A DNA stretch of 64,000 nucleotides from Corythucha ciliata (GCA_038030265.1 CM075941.1:11656001-11720000); one strand, 5' to 3'. Shown: positions 12,042 to 23,699, counted from the stretch's first letter. Program-made: numbers and translations. Notes: generated from the sequence alone by a model not told the origin.

Positions 12042-12323
12042 CTACGCCTTTGAAATGGAGGAAATCCAACTGGACCCTTTCCCATGGGTTACTGGTCTTC
12101 GTGGCCATGATTGAAGATACCGGTTATTGGATACCCGGGACAGATAAGCGAATAACAAGCGAGGCAACTGCATGAGGCATGAAGAGACTCGTTCCTCCAT
12201 ATCCATATCGATGTTTGGCCACCACACATGTGATCGTGCTAGTGCCTTCATCCGAACGATTCCGATGTGCAGTTCATTCAACAGACCCATAGTACCTGTG
12301 ACCTCAACGCATAATAATTCCAT
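12042..12323 (-). CDS. Gypsy integrase zinc-binding fragment
   Basis: HIGIVRMKALARSHVWWPNID is the second half of the integrase HHCC zinc finger with the hallmark VWWP..D. Downstream in other frames are the core-domain pieces with TDNG and the NGLAERGVQ block, down to about 11,665. The fragmentation across frames shows a pseudogene. Confidence 0.75.
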   Translation of the reverse strand: MELLCVEVTGTMGLLNELHIGIVRMKALARSHVWWPNIDMDMEERVSSCLMQLPRLLFAYLSRVSNNRYLQSWPRRPVTHGKGSSWISSISKA

Positions 12324-13000
12324 TGCATTCTATTGCCCCAGAAATCCCAGAATAAGCAATCCTCACTAACAGACGGATCTAACTTGCGCTTGAAATACAG
12401 TTCAAGACCTTGAACACTTTTAACTGACCAACCATTCAAAGTAAAAGACTTCACTAACTGCAATGTGTCGTCTATGTCGGTAAATTTCTCTACCTCCCAC
12501 GATGATATGGAATTTCAATGACTGAGAAAATTTCGCCATCTAAAATCCAGAGGTAAATGCGATAGCATGTCAGCGTTTTCAAACGATTTTTTATAGACCA
12601 CTCCATAATCGTACGCCGACAGCAATACGGCCCAAAGTTGTAGTCGAGAAGCCGCCAAAGTTGGAATCCCCGTTTTTGACCCCAAGATTTTACGCAGAAC
12701 TTGAGCATCGGTAACGATAGTGAACTTATGGCCGTACAGAAATTTGCGGAATTTTCGAATAGCAAAGACGACCGCTAACGCTTCACGCTCAATTTGAGCA
12801 TAATTTTGCCACGCTGCCGTTAGCGTCGCGGAAGCAAATACATTACAGGTTTCTCCTTTCCATCTACTACGTGGCTAAGAACAGCACCGACACCATATGT
12901 AGAGGCGTCGGTTGTTACCACAATCGGTAACGACGGATTGGTGGGTTCGTGCATTTGGATGTTTTACTGCATCTCTTATTTACATTTCCTGTAGGCTTCA

Positions 13001-13660
13001 TCACAGCCCACACTCCATTCCAACGAGACATTCTTTTTTTTTAAGATCGTACAACGGTTTTAGGACTGAGGATACCATAGGTAAGAATTTGTTATAATAA
13101 TTAACCATTCCGAGGAACGACATCAGTTGGCTGATCTTTCGGGGCTGGGGACAGTTCAAAATAGGAGTCAATTTGTCCTGACCAGGCAACGCGCCTTCCG
13201 CTGAAATATGATGTCCTAAATATGTAACGGCCGACTGGAAAAATTGGCACTTCTCCGGGTTCACTCGAATGCCGTACATTGACAGCCGGCTAAATACTAA
13301 ATTTGATTTGTTTTCGCCGTCCTCTTTAACCGTACCCGAAATAATCAGATCATCGATATAAACGGCTTCGCCATCGATGCCTTGTACCACAGTGTCCATA
13401 AGTGACTGGAAAATACTTGGCGCAGATTTGACGCTATATGGAAGACGGTGTACTTTGAAAAGACCGAAAATCGTATTTACAGTCATAATCTCTTTGGATT
13501 CTTCTGCTAGCTCGAGCTGAAGGAACGCACGCTTGAGATCAATAGTTATGAATACCTTACTTCCAGCCAATTTTGCTATTATATCATCGTGTCCAGGGAG
13601 GGGATAAATATCTGTTTTAATTACCGAAGCACTTCCAACTGCTAACAAGGCACTGTCGGG
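13001..13660 (-). CDS. Gypsy reverse transcriptase fragment
   Basis: An open 238-codon frame (13,717-13,001) carries the Ty3/gypsy RT. It starts at KTDIYPLP, with the first catalytic Asp in FITIDLKRAF (about residue 60), YIDD at 120-123, then CQFF...YLGHHIS and the thumb/connection LMSFLGMVNYYNKFLP. The first 30 residues are not RT-like, so the element's left break lies near 13,650. The YIDD active site is conserved. The frame breaks before RNase H. Confidence 0.88.
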   Translation of the reverse strand, partial: PDSALLAVGSASVIKTDIYPLPGHDDIIAKLAGSKVFITIDLKRAFLQLELAEESKEIMTVNTIFGLFKVHRLPYSVKSAPSIFQSLMDTVVQGIDGEAVYIDDLIISGTVKEDGENKSNLVFSRLSMYGIRVNPEKCQFFQSAVTYLGHHISAEGALPGQDKLTPILNCPQPRKISQLMSFLGMVNYYNKFLPMVSSVLKPLYDLKKKECLVGMECGL

Positions 13661-16621
13661 TTGAAGTTTTCTCTTGCCGTTCTTTCCTCTCCCGTTCCAT
13701 GCGCCACAATTTACCATGGGGATGAGTTTTTGGAAGCAACATTTTCCTTCCCCGTTTTATACCGTCACGCTTTCCTCTGGCGTTTCGACGCGCCACGGTT
13801 TTTGAGAGGAAAGAAGAACTCAAGTGTATGGCCGGCTAATGTTCTTGAAGGAAGGGTGAGTGTTTTGTGCAGCTTCAAGGTAGCATTTTATTTAAAAATA
13901 AAATATGTAATAAATAGTGGTCTCTTTTGCCTTTGGGGCCAAGCAATGTGCGTAACAATAGTAAAACGTTTAATAATAAGTTTTGATTTACCTAAATAAC
14001 TCAGTTTCAAAGGAGTTGGAACGCTAAGTGAATAGAGTGTGGTGGGAGGGAGCATATTGTGACGTGGACCTCCACCCCCGTCTATGTAGGTAAAAAACGT
14101 AAACAAATGGCGTCTTGGCCAACCTTGTTAGTTCTAGCCTTGTGTTGCTCCATGTTCTTGATCATTTCCGCCATGAGTTTAAAACTGCCGGTTCTTCTCA
14201 AGTAAACCGACGCATTGTCATTGAGAATTATACACATAGCAATGGCAATAGGCAATAGTCTCTTGCAACGTTAAGAGCCAGTCATCGCTTTGATTGGCTA
14301 TAAAAATGATTCTTTTATTCGTTCTTTCAAAGTTGACACAAAATGGATCGTAAAAAATAAAATTCGCGATTTATATAGCGTGTTTGATGCCCCAATGAGA
14401 AGAAAAACGAGACGGGAACTAAGAAATCGTGGGTAGGGTACAACACTTTAACTATCTACTCACTATTGAATTCCTCGTCCGTTGTTATAAACTGTCACCG
14501 CAGTGCTTGGAAGTCTATGAAACGAGGGACGCGAGAAGGTAAAATAATAATAATAACAAAATTGTTAGTGTCAAATCAGCCGGTTACCGTTTGGCATATC
14601 TGCCGTAAGGCTAAAAATGCTTGCTTAAACTCGCGTTGGGCTAAGAGAAAGACGGTGCACGTCTGTGTACCAGAAGTGTTAGTTGACCTTTGATTCTTCT
14701 GGAAAATTGGAATATTAAGTCCTCACCCCATCAGGTAAATACAATTTCTATAATATCACGATATCACGTAAGATTAATTTGTTTTCGTTCGGTGTTTGTA
14801 CAATTACATAATAATATGTGCCGGGAGTGCCAATACACATGGTAGTTTCAAGTAGCTCTTCAGTAGTTCACTAGCTCTATATGTTTGCGTTGTGTGGAGT
14901 CTATGCAACCAAACAAATTTATTCCCTCGAAAACGTGCTCCGATTGAAGTGGGGTCATTTCTGTAGGTATGTATTAATATAAGACTCTTCGCAAGAGATG
15001 CTACTCTACGATTCAGATTAGGGTGAGAGGGTTGTTGAGTGGGTCAAAATCCTTCTTTTCAGGATACATGGACTTCTTGTTTATTTCAGGGGCTTTAAAC
15101 CTTCTCAAGAGGGAAACCTCAACTCAATAATCGTTCCACATTTTTGAGTGGTTTAACCCGTTTTATTACCCCCAGGTAGCTCGAAAAGGTCTCGTCCCCT
15201 TAACAAGTTACCCTCCCGCCACACAAAACTTATCTAGTTATTTCCCTCGCACAGAAAAGTATGTAAGCTTTCAGAAAAGACAGTGCGCACAAAATACCCC
15301 GTGACCTGTTCTAGTTGGTTCCCATCTGAATCGTATTTCGTACACCTACCCTTGTGGACCGCTTATCTCCCCTTGATGCTTTCGGTCTCAAGCGGCGCGG
15401 TGTCCTTAAGCGGGCGAGATTGTCAAAGTAAAGTCGTGGAATATTATAATGTTCTCCTACATATGAATTGAAATGAATAATTGGAATTAAAGGGCAATAA
15501 TGCGATAAAAGATCTAAAAATTGAATGAGGCTATCATCGGGAAACTAAAGTGAGGAAAAATGCAATGTAACGTAATATGCTGGTTGTATCCCTATCTCTG
15601 AGGAGATGAGGGCTAAACGTACATTTCAAATAAGATTACTCCTTTTCGAGAGAGATTGAACGGGGTAATAGGAAATTTATCGATTCACTTTATTCACAGC
15701 TAGTGGTGAAAGTGCTGAAGTGACAGGGTCGTAATGATGAAAGTGAAATGTGGATTTTTTTTAAGGAGGGAAATAAAGCGAAATTAATGAACTTATTTTA
15801 ACGAGATTTGCATCGTAGCCTTTCGTTGATTAATGAACCAAAAACTCCCCCCCCCATCCTTTCCATTTTATTGTGAAGAGAAGGGTGCCCAGCCTTTGAA
15901 ACCATTCACCAACAACAAAAAATGTTTCCGACGCTGGGTATTACTAGGTGCGATTTAATTTTTCACTGTAAACCAGCCAATTATTTTCCAGCGCCATCAA
16001 AATGACCAGTCGCGAACTGTTAATTTGACCTTACCGTTGCCAAAATGGATGCAATTAATTATAATGCGTGGCAACGGTCGGAATAGTAAAATGAAATTAC
16101 GATGTATTAATCTAGCGAACGGCAATGTTATTTTCATAGAGTAGAGGTGAACGTGAACGACTTTTCATGCAGGAGGGAGAAGGATACCATTAATTTAGAA
16201 ACGTCTAATTCTTCAGCATTTACTCATTGTGGAGGAACGGAAATTGGAGCAGGAGCAGACAACTTAGAAGAGTTGGAAAATAATCTTCAAAAAAGTTTTC
16301 GCTGTTAGCACCCCCTCCCCCCTCCATGCCTACGTGTCTTTTATTCCATTGTGCCGAAAGACTGAAAGAGGCTGCTGCTTAAAGGAAGAATCATTTGTCA
16401 CCGCTTTAATACCCCTCCCAAAAAGTCTCCTGGTCCTTTTTATTTAACCCAAATTATATTCCCTCCCAAACGAGAATTGGAGGAAATCCTATACTTTCCT
16501 CCCATAAAAGGGGTATTATTATATTGTTTAATTAAGCCCCGAGTTAATTGATATCGTAAATCAGAAGAACGAGGAGGACGCTTACACAATTTCTCAAAAA
16601 GAACTGGACAGCTTCGAAAAA
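13661..16621. other. No recognisable gene
   Basis: Three kilobases with only short unsupported open frames. No terminal repeats or tandem arrays seen. Short C or G runs occur near 15,845 and 16,315. Nothing identifiable. Confidence 0.4.
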
Positions 16622-16631
16622 AAGAAAGAAG

Positions 16632-16671
<40 letters not shown>
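16622..16671. repeat. Poly(A) tract
   Basis: About 40 uninterrupted A residues preceded by AAAGAAAGAAGAAA. It lies 32 bp left of the hAT-type element and might be the tail of an unrecognised retroposed sequence, but no source or target duplication was found. A long poly-Phe frame on the minus strand is an artefact of it. Confidence 0.7.
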
Positions 16672-16672
<1 letters not shown>

Positions 16673-16695
16673 GTGAATGGCAGAATCCAGTGATT

Positions 16696-16703
16696 ATCAC
16701 ACA
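16696..16703. repeat. Target-site duplication, left (ATCACACA)
   Basis: Matches the octamer at 20,337-20,344 exactly, immediately outside the CAGGGG end. Together they mark one insertion event for the whole 3.6-kb unit. Confidence 0.85.
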
Positions 16704-17229
16704 CAGGGGTGGGCAAGATACTTGAGTATTTAAAATACTTTGTATTTTAAATACAAAATACGTATTTTGTAATTGTATTTAAATACTTTTGGAAAAGTAT
16801 TTGTATTTCTGCATTTAAAATACATTTTTGATAGTATTTTGGGCTTTGTATTTGAAATACATTTTCAAAAGTATTTTGTATTTCACACTCAACGAAAATA
16901 CAAATACTTTTAATTTCAACGTTCTTCAGTTTCCACTTCTTCGCCACCATTCACCAGTATAACCGAACTTAGTGGCACCATATTTGGCACAAAAACCCGG
17001 TGTAATAACAGCCTTCGATTGACGTTTTCCTTTTTTCAAAAAATTGGAGAGGGAAGGGTAGTCATGGTGGGAGGTGGAAGTTCCAAATTCCTTGTTAGCA
17101 CAACTGCCACAAAAATGGTGCTAGCGGATGGAAACTTGGCACAAAAATGGATCATACAGAGCCCTAGCCTACAAGTACACAAAGCTGTACAAGTAAACAA
17201 AACTCGTGGCAATTATTGCGAAAAACAAC

Positions 17230-19640
17230 GCTAATTCGAGTTTAAACTGGACCAAAATGGCAAATTCACAACTCAAATGGCGAAAAATCGCCTATTAATA
17301 TAAAAAAAAGAGAATAGATAATGTGCTAATTCGCTGCAAAATTATCAGAAAACGCTATTTCACAGCTGATGTGAAGAAAAATCAATAATTCGCGGCTGAA
17401 ATTGAGAAAACGAAAATCTGTATAGCTTCTGAAAGAATCGAGGCTCAAACTGAGAAACAGCGCTAATCCGTAGAAAAAAATTGCTCACGCGGGCTAAAAC
17501 CTAAAAAAACTACGCGGCTAGAATAGACAAAATATTAATTAGCGGGGCCAACTTTAAGAAAAACACTAATTTTCAACTCAAACTGAGAAAAAAATGCTAA
17601 TTGACTGCTAAAAAATGGCTAAACTGCAGCTAAAAATGAGGAAAACGCCAAATCGTGGCTAAAATGGAGGAAAATCGCCAAACAAACGAAAGAATCCCTA
17701 CTGCACTGCTAAAATTGATTAAAAGCGCTAACCCTTGGCCAAAATTGGTTAAAGTTCTAGCGTGCCAACAGCTAACAAACCTCAATTTTTATTTTAAAAA
17801 ATAACAAGTATTATGTTAAAAAACAACATAAGTCAGTTTGATCGAGAGTTCGTATTTTCCCAATTTTTCATTGTCGTTATAAAAAAGATCTCTACATTTT
17901 TAGACCATAAACTTTATTTTTGAACCATACAGCCATGGTGTTTTTTATAGAATGCATTTCGGGCCCATTCCCGGTGCCCCTCATCAGCATTACCGCTTTC
18001 ACCCTGGGTGTTTGGCCTTAGAGGTGAAGCGGTAATGCTGATGAGGGGCACCGGGACTGGGCCCGAAATGCATTCTATAAAAAACACCATGGCTGTATGG
18101 TTCAAAAATAAAGTTTATGGTCTACAAGTCGAAGCAACAGCCAAGGAAAGGATTTTGAACAAATTCCGAAATTTGACATCCATCTAAATTTTTCGTTGGC
18201 CGTTATTTTGTATACCAAAGAGAGCGCGACCCACAAAGTCACTAAACCTTGAAAAATTGACAAAACACAAATGCGTAGCTTCTGTTCGAGGCTAAAACTA
18301 AACAATAAACGCTAATACATAGCAAAAATTGAAGGAAAAATGCCAACGTGGGACTGAAGTGTAAAAAAAACCCAGCTAATATTGAAAAATTCACTATAAT
18401 TAGCCTGTCATAAATAAATAAAAACTCTCGTTTTCAGCTCAAATTGGGAAAAAGTGTTATTCCCGGCTAAAATTTGAGGAAATCACGAATTCGTGGCTGA
18501 AAAATTGAGGTAATTCGCAAATTCACAGATTAGAAACGCTTCAAAGCAGTTAAAGTTGAAAAAAACGCGAATTTACCTCTAAAATTGAGGAAAATAATCG
18601 CGGATAAAGTGTGTTGGAATTTCTAATTCCGCCTTCTGACGACAACTTTGTGGCTAAAATTGAGGTAAACGGCAAATTCATGGTTATAAGTAAAAGAAAA
18701 AACACTGATTCACGGCTAGAACTGAGATGAAGCCCTATTCTACATATAATTAAAATTGAAAAAAATTACTAATGCGGTGCCAAAATGTAAAAGAACCCGC
18801 CAATTCGCGGCTAATAAAGAGAAAATCAGTAATTATTCTGGCTAGAATAAAGAGAAAAGTTAATTTTCAGCCTAAATTGAAACAAAAAGTGCTAATTCAC
18901 TGTCAAAAATGGAAGAATTGCCGATTCGCAGTGCGAAATGAACAAAATTCGCTAAAACACGGGCTAGAAATAGCTACTGCACTGCAAAAATTACGGAAAA
19001 GCGCTAATTTACGGCTAAAATTGAGACAAATTTAAATTTGCGTCAAAAATTGGAAATACGTTAGTTCGCGGCTTCCTCGGGAGACTTTGAGGCTAAAATT
19101 GAGAGAAAGCGCTAACTTATGGCTATGAGTGAAAATCTCGCAAATTCGCGGCTAAAACTGAGACGAAATCGCTATTCCGCAGTGTATGATTACGGTGAAC
19201 AAAAAATGCTAATTTGTGGTAAACATTTCGAGAATTTTACGGCTAACATTGAGTAATTTTCAGCTCATACTGAGTAAACCGCTAGAAAAAATCGCTAATT
19301 TACAGCTAAAATTGTGGAAAACGCCAACTCGAGGAAAGTTAAAGAAACATCGCTGATTCACAGGATACAAAATCTACTTTGCTGCTAAAGTTGGGGAAAA
19401 GCGCATATTTATGTTTTTATGACCGTGGGGGGGGGGGGGATTACCCCGCTAGCTAATCAGTTGCTAATTTGCGGCGAAAAGCGCTAATTTGCTGTTAAAG
19501 TTGACAAAAAGCACTCATTCGCGGCTAAAATGGGTGAAATTCGCAGTTTAAACTTGGTATAAGCGCTGTTTAGCGGATAGACTTTGGAAATAGCCATGGC
19601 TAAAATTAGGAAAAGGCCTTAGAGGTTACCAATAGAGGTT
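17230..19640 (+). repeat. Degenerate satellite, family B (GCTAAAATTGAG / GCTAATTCGCGG)
   Basis: Dozens of loosely spaced copies of a short phrase: GCTAAAATTGAG, then GAAAAACGCTAATTCGCGG, with substitutions, gaps and unit lengths from roughly 30 to 60 bp. No perfect neighbouring copies are seen, so the array is old or evolves without homogenisation. It is interrupted by the hairpin at 17,901-18,124. The same words occur reverse-complemented at 23,700-25,480, 28,085-28,880, 46,430-46,850 and elsewhere. Open frames inside are chance. Confidence 0.85.
17901..18124. mobile_element. Hairpin MITE 3 (224 bp, TA-flanked)
   Basis: Arms of about 100 bp are almost perfect inverted copies: TAGACCATAAACTTTATTTT at the left mirrors AAAATAAAGTTTATGGTCTA at the right. 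The loop is only about 20 bp. If the ends are GACCATAAAC, the flanking TA on both sides fits a Tc1/mariner-type TA duplication, though the palindrome makes this ambiguous. It sits inside the satellite and so inserted later. The arms carry CTGATGA...GAAA (plus strand 18,038-18,068). Confidence 0.85.
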
Positions 19641-19989
19641 TTATTTATATTTAGGGACTTTTAGGGGCCTCTTGAAGATTTCCGCCCCGGGCCCCGATAT
19701 AGGTCCACCAGTGACCTCACCTCCTTTTCAGCTCACGATCCACCAGTGCTCGCCGGTTCGGTACTAAATACTTGGTGACAACTTGTCTACTTTTTTTGCG
19801 CATCGCCATTTCGCGCTGCTACATATTTTGTCAACTTGTCTATTGAAGGACCTGGGGGCCTGTTCTGCAAAATTTCATAGTGTTCCTAGGAATATCCTTT
19901 CCACCCGTCCGACCCGAATTAAATCACATGTTGATGGGGAGAACGGGTGGAAAGAGACAGTGATAGTGACAGTCAAAAGTTATAGAACT

Positions 19990-20122
19990 GGGGGTCAACC
20001 ATGAGCTAGCGTTAAAAAATTAACGCAAGCGGTAACTAAGGACGCTCTATCTCAAATAATGTTATAACGCCATAGATACCGCGTTTTGACGGTATTTTTA
20101 CGCTAGCTCATGGTTGACCCCC
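19990..20122. mobile_element. Hairpin MITE 4 (133 bp, GGGGGTCAACC ends)
   Basis: Terminal inverted repeats of about 25 bp: GGGGGTCAACCATGAGCTAG at the left and its complement CTAGCTCATGGTTGACCCCC at the right, extending to ACGC/TTTTTA words. The centre is not paired. It is nested in the hAT-type element. No clear target duplication. A further small stem, CTTTCCACCCGT/ACGGGTGGAAAG, lies just left at about 19,897-19,953. Confidence 0.7.
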
Positions 20123-20336
20123 AGGCCCCCTGCTATTTTTGAATTATTTATTTTTCGTGTTTTTCGCACTATCTGCAATCGAAATCGAATTTTTGAAAAG
20201 TATTTTAAATTGTATTTGTATTTTATTCAAAATACAATTCAAAAAGTATTTGTATTTCAGTATTTAAAATACATTTTTGAAAGTATTTTGGGCTTTGTAT
20301 TTAAAATACATTTTCAAAGTATTTTGCCCACCCCTG

Positions 20337-20344
20337 ATCACACA
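20337..20344. repeat. Target-site duplication, right (ATCACACA)
   Basis: Direct copy of the left octamer, immediately after the CCCCTG end. Confidence 0.85.
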
Positions 20345-21612
20345 CAATTTGTAAAACTTAGCAATATTCGCAAACTTGATGGGATGAATCACTGTTGAAC
20401 ACAAAATCCCTAGCTCTTTCATTACTCCTTATTGGTAATGGCCACTTCGTGTAAAATTGCCGTTTTGTCAGGGATCCTGATCAGGGGTACTGGGAGCAGG
20501 ACGTTGAGAGGCTATGGATATTAAAAAAATTCAAAATTTTTGTTTGTAAAAGGCGGCTAAAATGAAAAATCATGCTGTCGTCGTAGACTTATCCAAAGCT
20601 GAATGGACTACGGTCAACTTGAAATAATCTGGAATGGGAGTCTTTTGAGACAAACCTTTAACTATGATTTTAGACGTATTATGATTAACTAATATGAACC
20701 TTGAGCAAGCCTCATAATCAAGCTCGGATCTTTGCCTATTGGGATATAACCCACTACCCAGACCCTTAACACCAATCAATCCAAGTTAATGGGATTCAGA
20801 AGCGTAGATATATATTTTCTTGTTGAATTCGGGAGAAAATAATTTGTTAACGGGATTTCAATTGAATTCAATTGATGCAATCGTCTCACTTGTGCTACCC
20901 AATTCCACTTATAACTTTCACCATCATTCTTCCCATTCGCAATCATCACCGAATTGACTTTTCTCCCCTTCAGGGTTTTCCACATTTCCTTTCAAATCCT
21001 CACCCTTTTCCCCCTATATGATGTTCCAGAAACTATGACCCAAAAGTGCTTCCGTGTAGGCGCCCGGTATCCCGAGCGAGGAAATATCACGTACGAAAAT
21101 ATTAGGGGAAAAAATATCACAAGGCAAAAATATAGCGGATGAAAATTTTGCTGGCCAAAAATCTCGCTAGGCAAAACTACCACTGGCCTAACAGAAGAAA
21201 ATACAATAGCCCTGTTCGTTTGTCGTTCAGAGCTGCACTAATAGCACTGTAAATACTAAAACCTTCCATTATTTTTTCGCGTTATTCCACATGATAACCT
21301 GCGAGGTTATAAAATTTAGCACTGCTCGGAGTAGTCCGGGACGACAAACCAATAGACCTATTATCGCATACTTTGCTTTCTGAGGCCTCAAAAATAAAGT
21401 TTTTGTCCCTATTTTGTAACTCTAGCGTAGCACAACTGGGCCAGTTTGTCGAAGACCCGCAGGCGGAGTGAGGGCCTGTTATAATGCAGTCGTGTGCATT
21501 GAATTATTTTACGCTAGCAATAACGGCGTGTTTCGAGGGCAGGCGTTCTAAGTGACTCAGTTACAAATTAATGACTGGCTTTTTTGACGAACGGAACATG
21601 AGCTCTAATTTA
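20345..21612. other. No recognisable gene; small imperfect repeats
   Basis: No domain seen. At 21,070-21,180 a short degenerate run of GAAAATAT / ATAGCGGATGAAAAT words occurs, and the same words appear inverted at 29,010-29,110. A loose TTTGTCGT...ACGACAAA inverted pair spans about 21,217-21,340 and may be an old MITE. Confidence 0.4.
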
Positions 21613-21750
21613 GGCCCGTATTCATAGTCGCTACTTAAGTTAAAATTCTCCTAAGTAAAAATCAAATCAGTTTTTGTTGGAAAAAAAAATCACTGTTTAG
21701 ACGCTCACTTAGGAAAATTTAAGTTTAAGAAATGTCTATGAATACGGGCC
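21613..21750. mobile_element. PIF/Harbinger-type MITE (138 bp, TTA duplication)
   Basis: Terminal inverted repeats start GGCCCGTATTCATAG and continue imperfectly through ACTTAA and CCTAAGT words. The trinucleotide TTA lies directly outside both ends (21,610-21,612 and 21,751-21,753). GGCCC-type ends plus a TTA/TAA duplication are typical of PIF/Harbinger MITEs. A damaged relative lies at about 32,999-33,124. Confidence 0.85.
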
Positions 21751-22369
21751 TTAGTCTGCTTCATCATTCAAAATAGTAGATTTATCGTCAACCCGGACCC
21801 GCGAAACTTCCTCATTGCAACCATCTGAATATTCAGTGAAGAGATTACTTCCTACAGAAATATAGAATGTCCACATTCTGATAGACTCTCGAACAGGTTC
21901 GAGTCCAATGGCGGATTTACGGATTCAAGCCCCCCCCTCACCACCGAAGATGGCGTCCACTATAATTCGTTGATGGTTTTGGAGAGATTCATTTTACCTA
22001 TATACCAGGATTTTTGAAGGGGTGCTGCACAGATGATTTCTCGACCCCCCCCCCTATTCATCCCTCGTTTACAATACAGCCAGTAGTTCATCGTCGAAGG
22101 GCTGAGGGGGCGGGGTGGTCCGACCCTGGCTTCCATTCAGTGGGGGGGGGGGGGCGAAGAGCTTGAAGATGCAAAACATAGATTTGAAGGTTTTGAAGCG
22201 TTTATTTGCAGCAAAATATTGAGAACTAGAGCTCATTTCCACTTAAATTAGGAAGAATACACCAATGCGAGATATACCTGAAAGCAACTTCGCGGACAAA
22301 ACATAGAAAATACACAAAACCCCTTATCGATAAGGCGTTCTAATGCGTTGATCTTTGGGTAAGTAGGTA
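21751..22369. other. No recognisable gene; C- and G-homopolymers
   Basis: No open frame of note. Long homopolymers (C near 21,931 and 22,045; G near 22,141) break an otherwise ordinary stretch. Confidence 0.4.
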
Positions 22370-22600
22370 CGTGGCAAAATGTTGGGGAAAAGCCTATTTT
22401 GTAACTCAAGCGGCTGAAATAGAATAAAGCGATGATTCATAGTAAACAAAAAAAAAAAAAAACGAGGAAAAAAAACACTAATATTCGGGAATAATTGAGA
22501 AAAAGCACTAATTCGCAGTCATAAAATGAAGAAAAAGCTACAGTCCACCGCTCAGCAGGCTCCAGCTATTATTTAGAAAAACGCCAATTCGTGGTTTCTC
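22370..22600 (+). repeat. Short block of satellite family B
   Basis: Words such as TTGAGAAAAAGCACTAATTCGCAG, shortened and diverged, repeat about six times. The orientation is as in 17,230-19,640. Confidence 0.55.
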
Positions 22601-22699
22601 GAGGCAACAACGGGACTGTTGTTGGGGAAATTGTTAGGGTGAGGATGGCTACGGCTCAGTGCGCAAACGCCAGTGGCCAGTGGAGGGCACGAATAGCCA

Positions 22700-22990
22700 T
22701 GTTTGGTAGTTTTTTGAGTACAGATAGCCACTTTGCGCAAATATTCTGTAGCCTCTGTAGGGCGCAAATGATAAGTTTGACCATTTTTAAGGCATATAGT
22801 ATACAGTTTTGCTATTTTTAGGGCATGCATTGTCATTTCAGACATTTTCAAGGAGTGAAATGCCTCGGTTTAGCCGTTTTTGGCGCAAATGGTCGGTTTT
22901 GCAATTTTCAGAACACAAATAATCTGTTTAAGGGGTTTCAAAGCGCCAGTCGTCAGTTTAACTATTAAGGCCACATAATTATACGGAGTC
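22700..22990 (+). repeat. Degenerate tandem repeat, family E (TTTTAGGGCGCAAATCGTCAG type)
   Basis: About eight diverged copies of a roughly 35-bp phrase, with GCGCAAAT, CAGTTTGACC and TTTTTAAGG words. The same phrase makes up 54,580-54,900. Confidence 0.65.
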
Positions 22991-23289
22991 AGTTTTACCA
23001 ATCTTAGGGGCACCCCTTCGTACTTGCCCCTCCCCCTAGGTAATTTCATATTTGAATGATTACAGGGTTAAATGTTTTTCTTTTGATCTGTATTTTTCTT
23101 CTTTTGTCTCTACATTCTTCTCGTTATTTTTATCTTGCTTATGAATTTTCTAAGGCCCCTTTTACACGAGTAAGTTTTTTGATCAAAGTAGCCATTTTGT
23201 AAAAACTTGACAGATACCCCGTCTTGACTTGACAGACCGTCTGTTTGTGATCAGATTGAATATATTTTTGAACAAAAAACTAAGGCCCG

Positions 23290-23541
23290 GTGCACACGAT
23301 GTAATTTTTCTTCGTTAGATATCCAGCAAGGAGAGAAGGTGCGTTATTCGCATGCGCCTGGCTTTACTCGTGACGTCAATGCTTGAAGCCGTGCTTGTTT
23401 TTAACCGCGTGTAGAACAAACTCAGTACACACGCTGCAATTTTTTATCGCTAGATATCAAGCAAGGAGACAAAGTGCGTTTTGCGCATGCGTCTTGTTTT
23501 GCTTGTGACGTCAATGCTGGAAGCCATGCTTGTTTTTAACA
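23290..23541 (+). repeat. Tandem duplication, about 125-bp unit
   Basis: Two adjacent copies share TAGATATC.AGCAAGGAGA, GCGCATGCG and GTGACGTCAATGCT. The copies end with GTGCTTGTTTTTAAC near 23,404 and ATGCTTGTTTTTAAC near 23,541, at about 80% identity by eye. The second copy is followed by AGTGG and a G-run. Confidence 0.75.
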
Positions 23542-23699
23542 GTGGCGAAGGTAGGAATTTGTCCTGGGGGGGGGGGATCAGATGGAAATCTCGTAAGGGT
23601 GAGGGGAGGGAGGTAATTTCACATTTTAGTCATCATTCCACCCAACCAGCACACTCTTCAATCTGGACATCTTGCTTGCCTCATCATTGCCTCGCCAGT

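Larger units (their letters stand above)
11640..13660 (-). pseudogene. Ty3/gypsy retrotransposon pol remnant (RT-RNase H-integrase)
   Basis: Minus-strand pol pieces lie in gypsy order. Reverse transcriptase is intact-looking from 13,615 to about 13,030. RNase H is recognisable but shifted between frames (about 12,900-12,690, with IEREALAVVFAIRKF and FTIVTDA). The integrase zinc finger and core run from about 12,270 to 11,665 (HIGIVRMKALARSHVWWP, then TDNG, then NGLAERGVQTLK). Gag, protease and both LTRs were not found. Multiple frameshifts and stops make it a dead fragment, clearly older than the copia and BEL copies here. Confidence 0.85.
16704..20336. mobile_element. Non-autonomous hAT-type DNA transposon, 3.6 kb, satellite-filled
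   Basis: Ends are CAGGGGTGGGCAA and TTGCCCACCCCTG (inverted), flanked by an exact 8-bp direct repeat ATCACACA at 16,696-16,703 and 20,337-20,344; 8-bp duplications and CAG...CTG ends are the signature of hAT elements. Subterminal regions (16,704-16,915 and 20,170-20,336) are packed with GTATTTTAAATAC-like words, including one about 80-bp segment present in the same orientation at both ends. No transposase is seen: the interior holds unique sequence (16,930-17,230), a degenerate satellite (17,230-19,640) and two hairpin MITEs. It must have been moved in trans. Its size is large for a non-autonomous copy. Confidence 0.88.

Noticed and set aside
16440..16700. Poly-Phe protein on the minus strand
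   Set aside because: Produced entirely by the poly(A) tract at 16,630-16,670.
21891..21915. tRNA-like GGTTCGAGTCC box
   Set aside because: Resembles a B box, but no A box, acceptor stem or cloverleaf could be formed around it.
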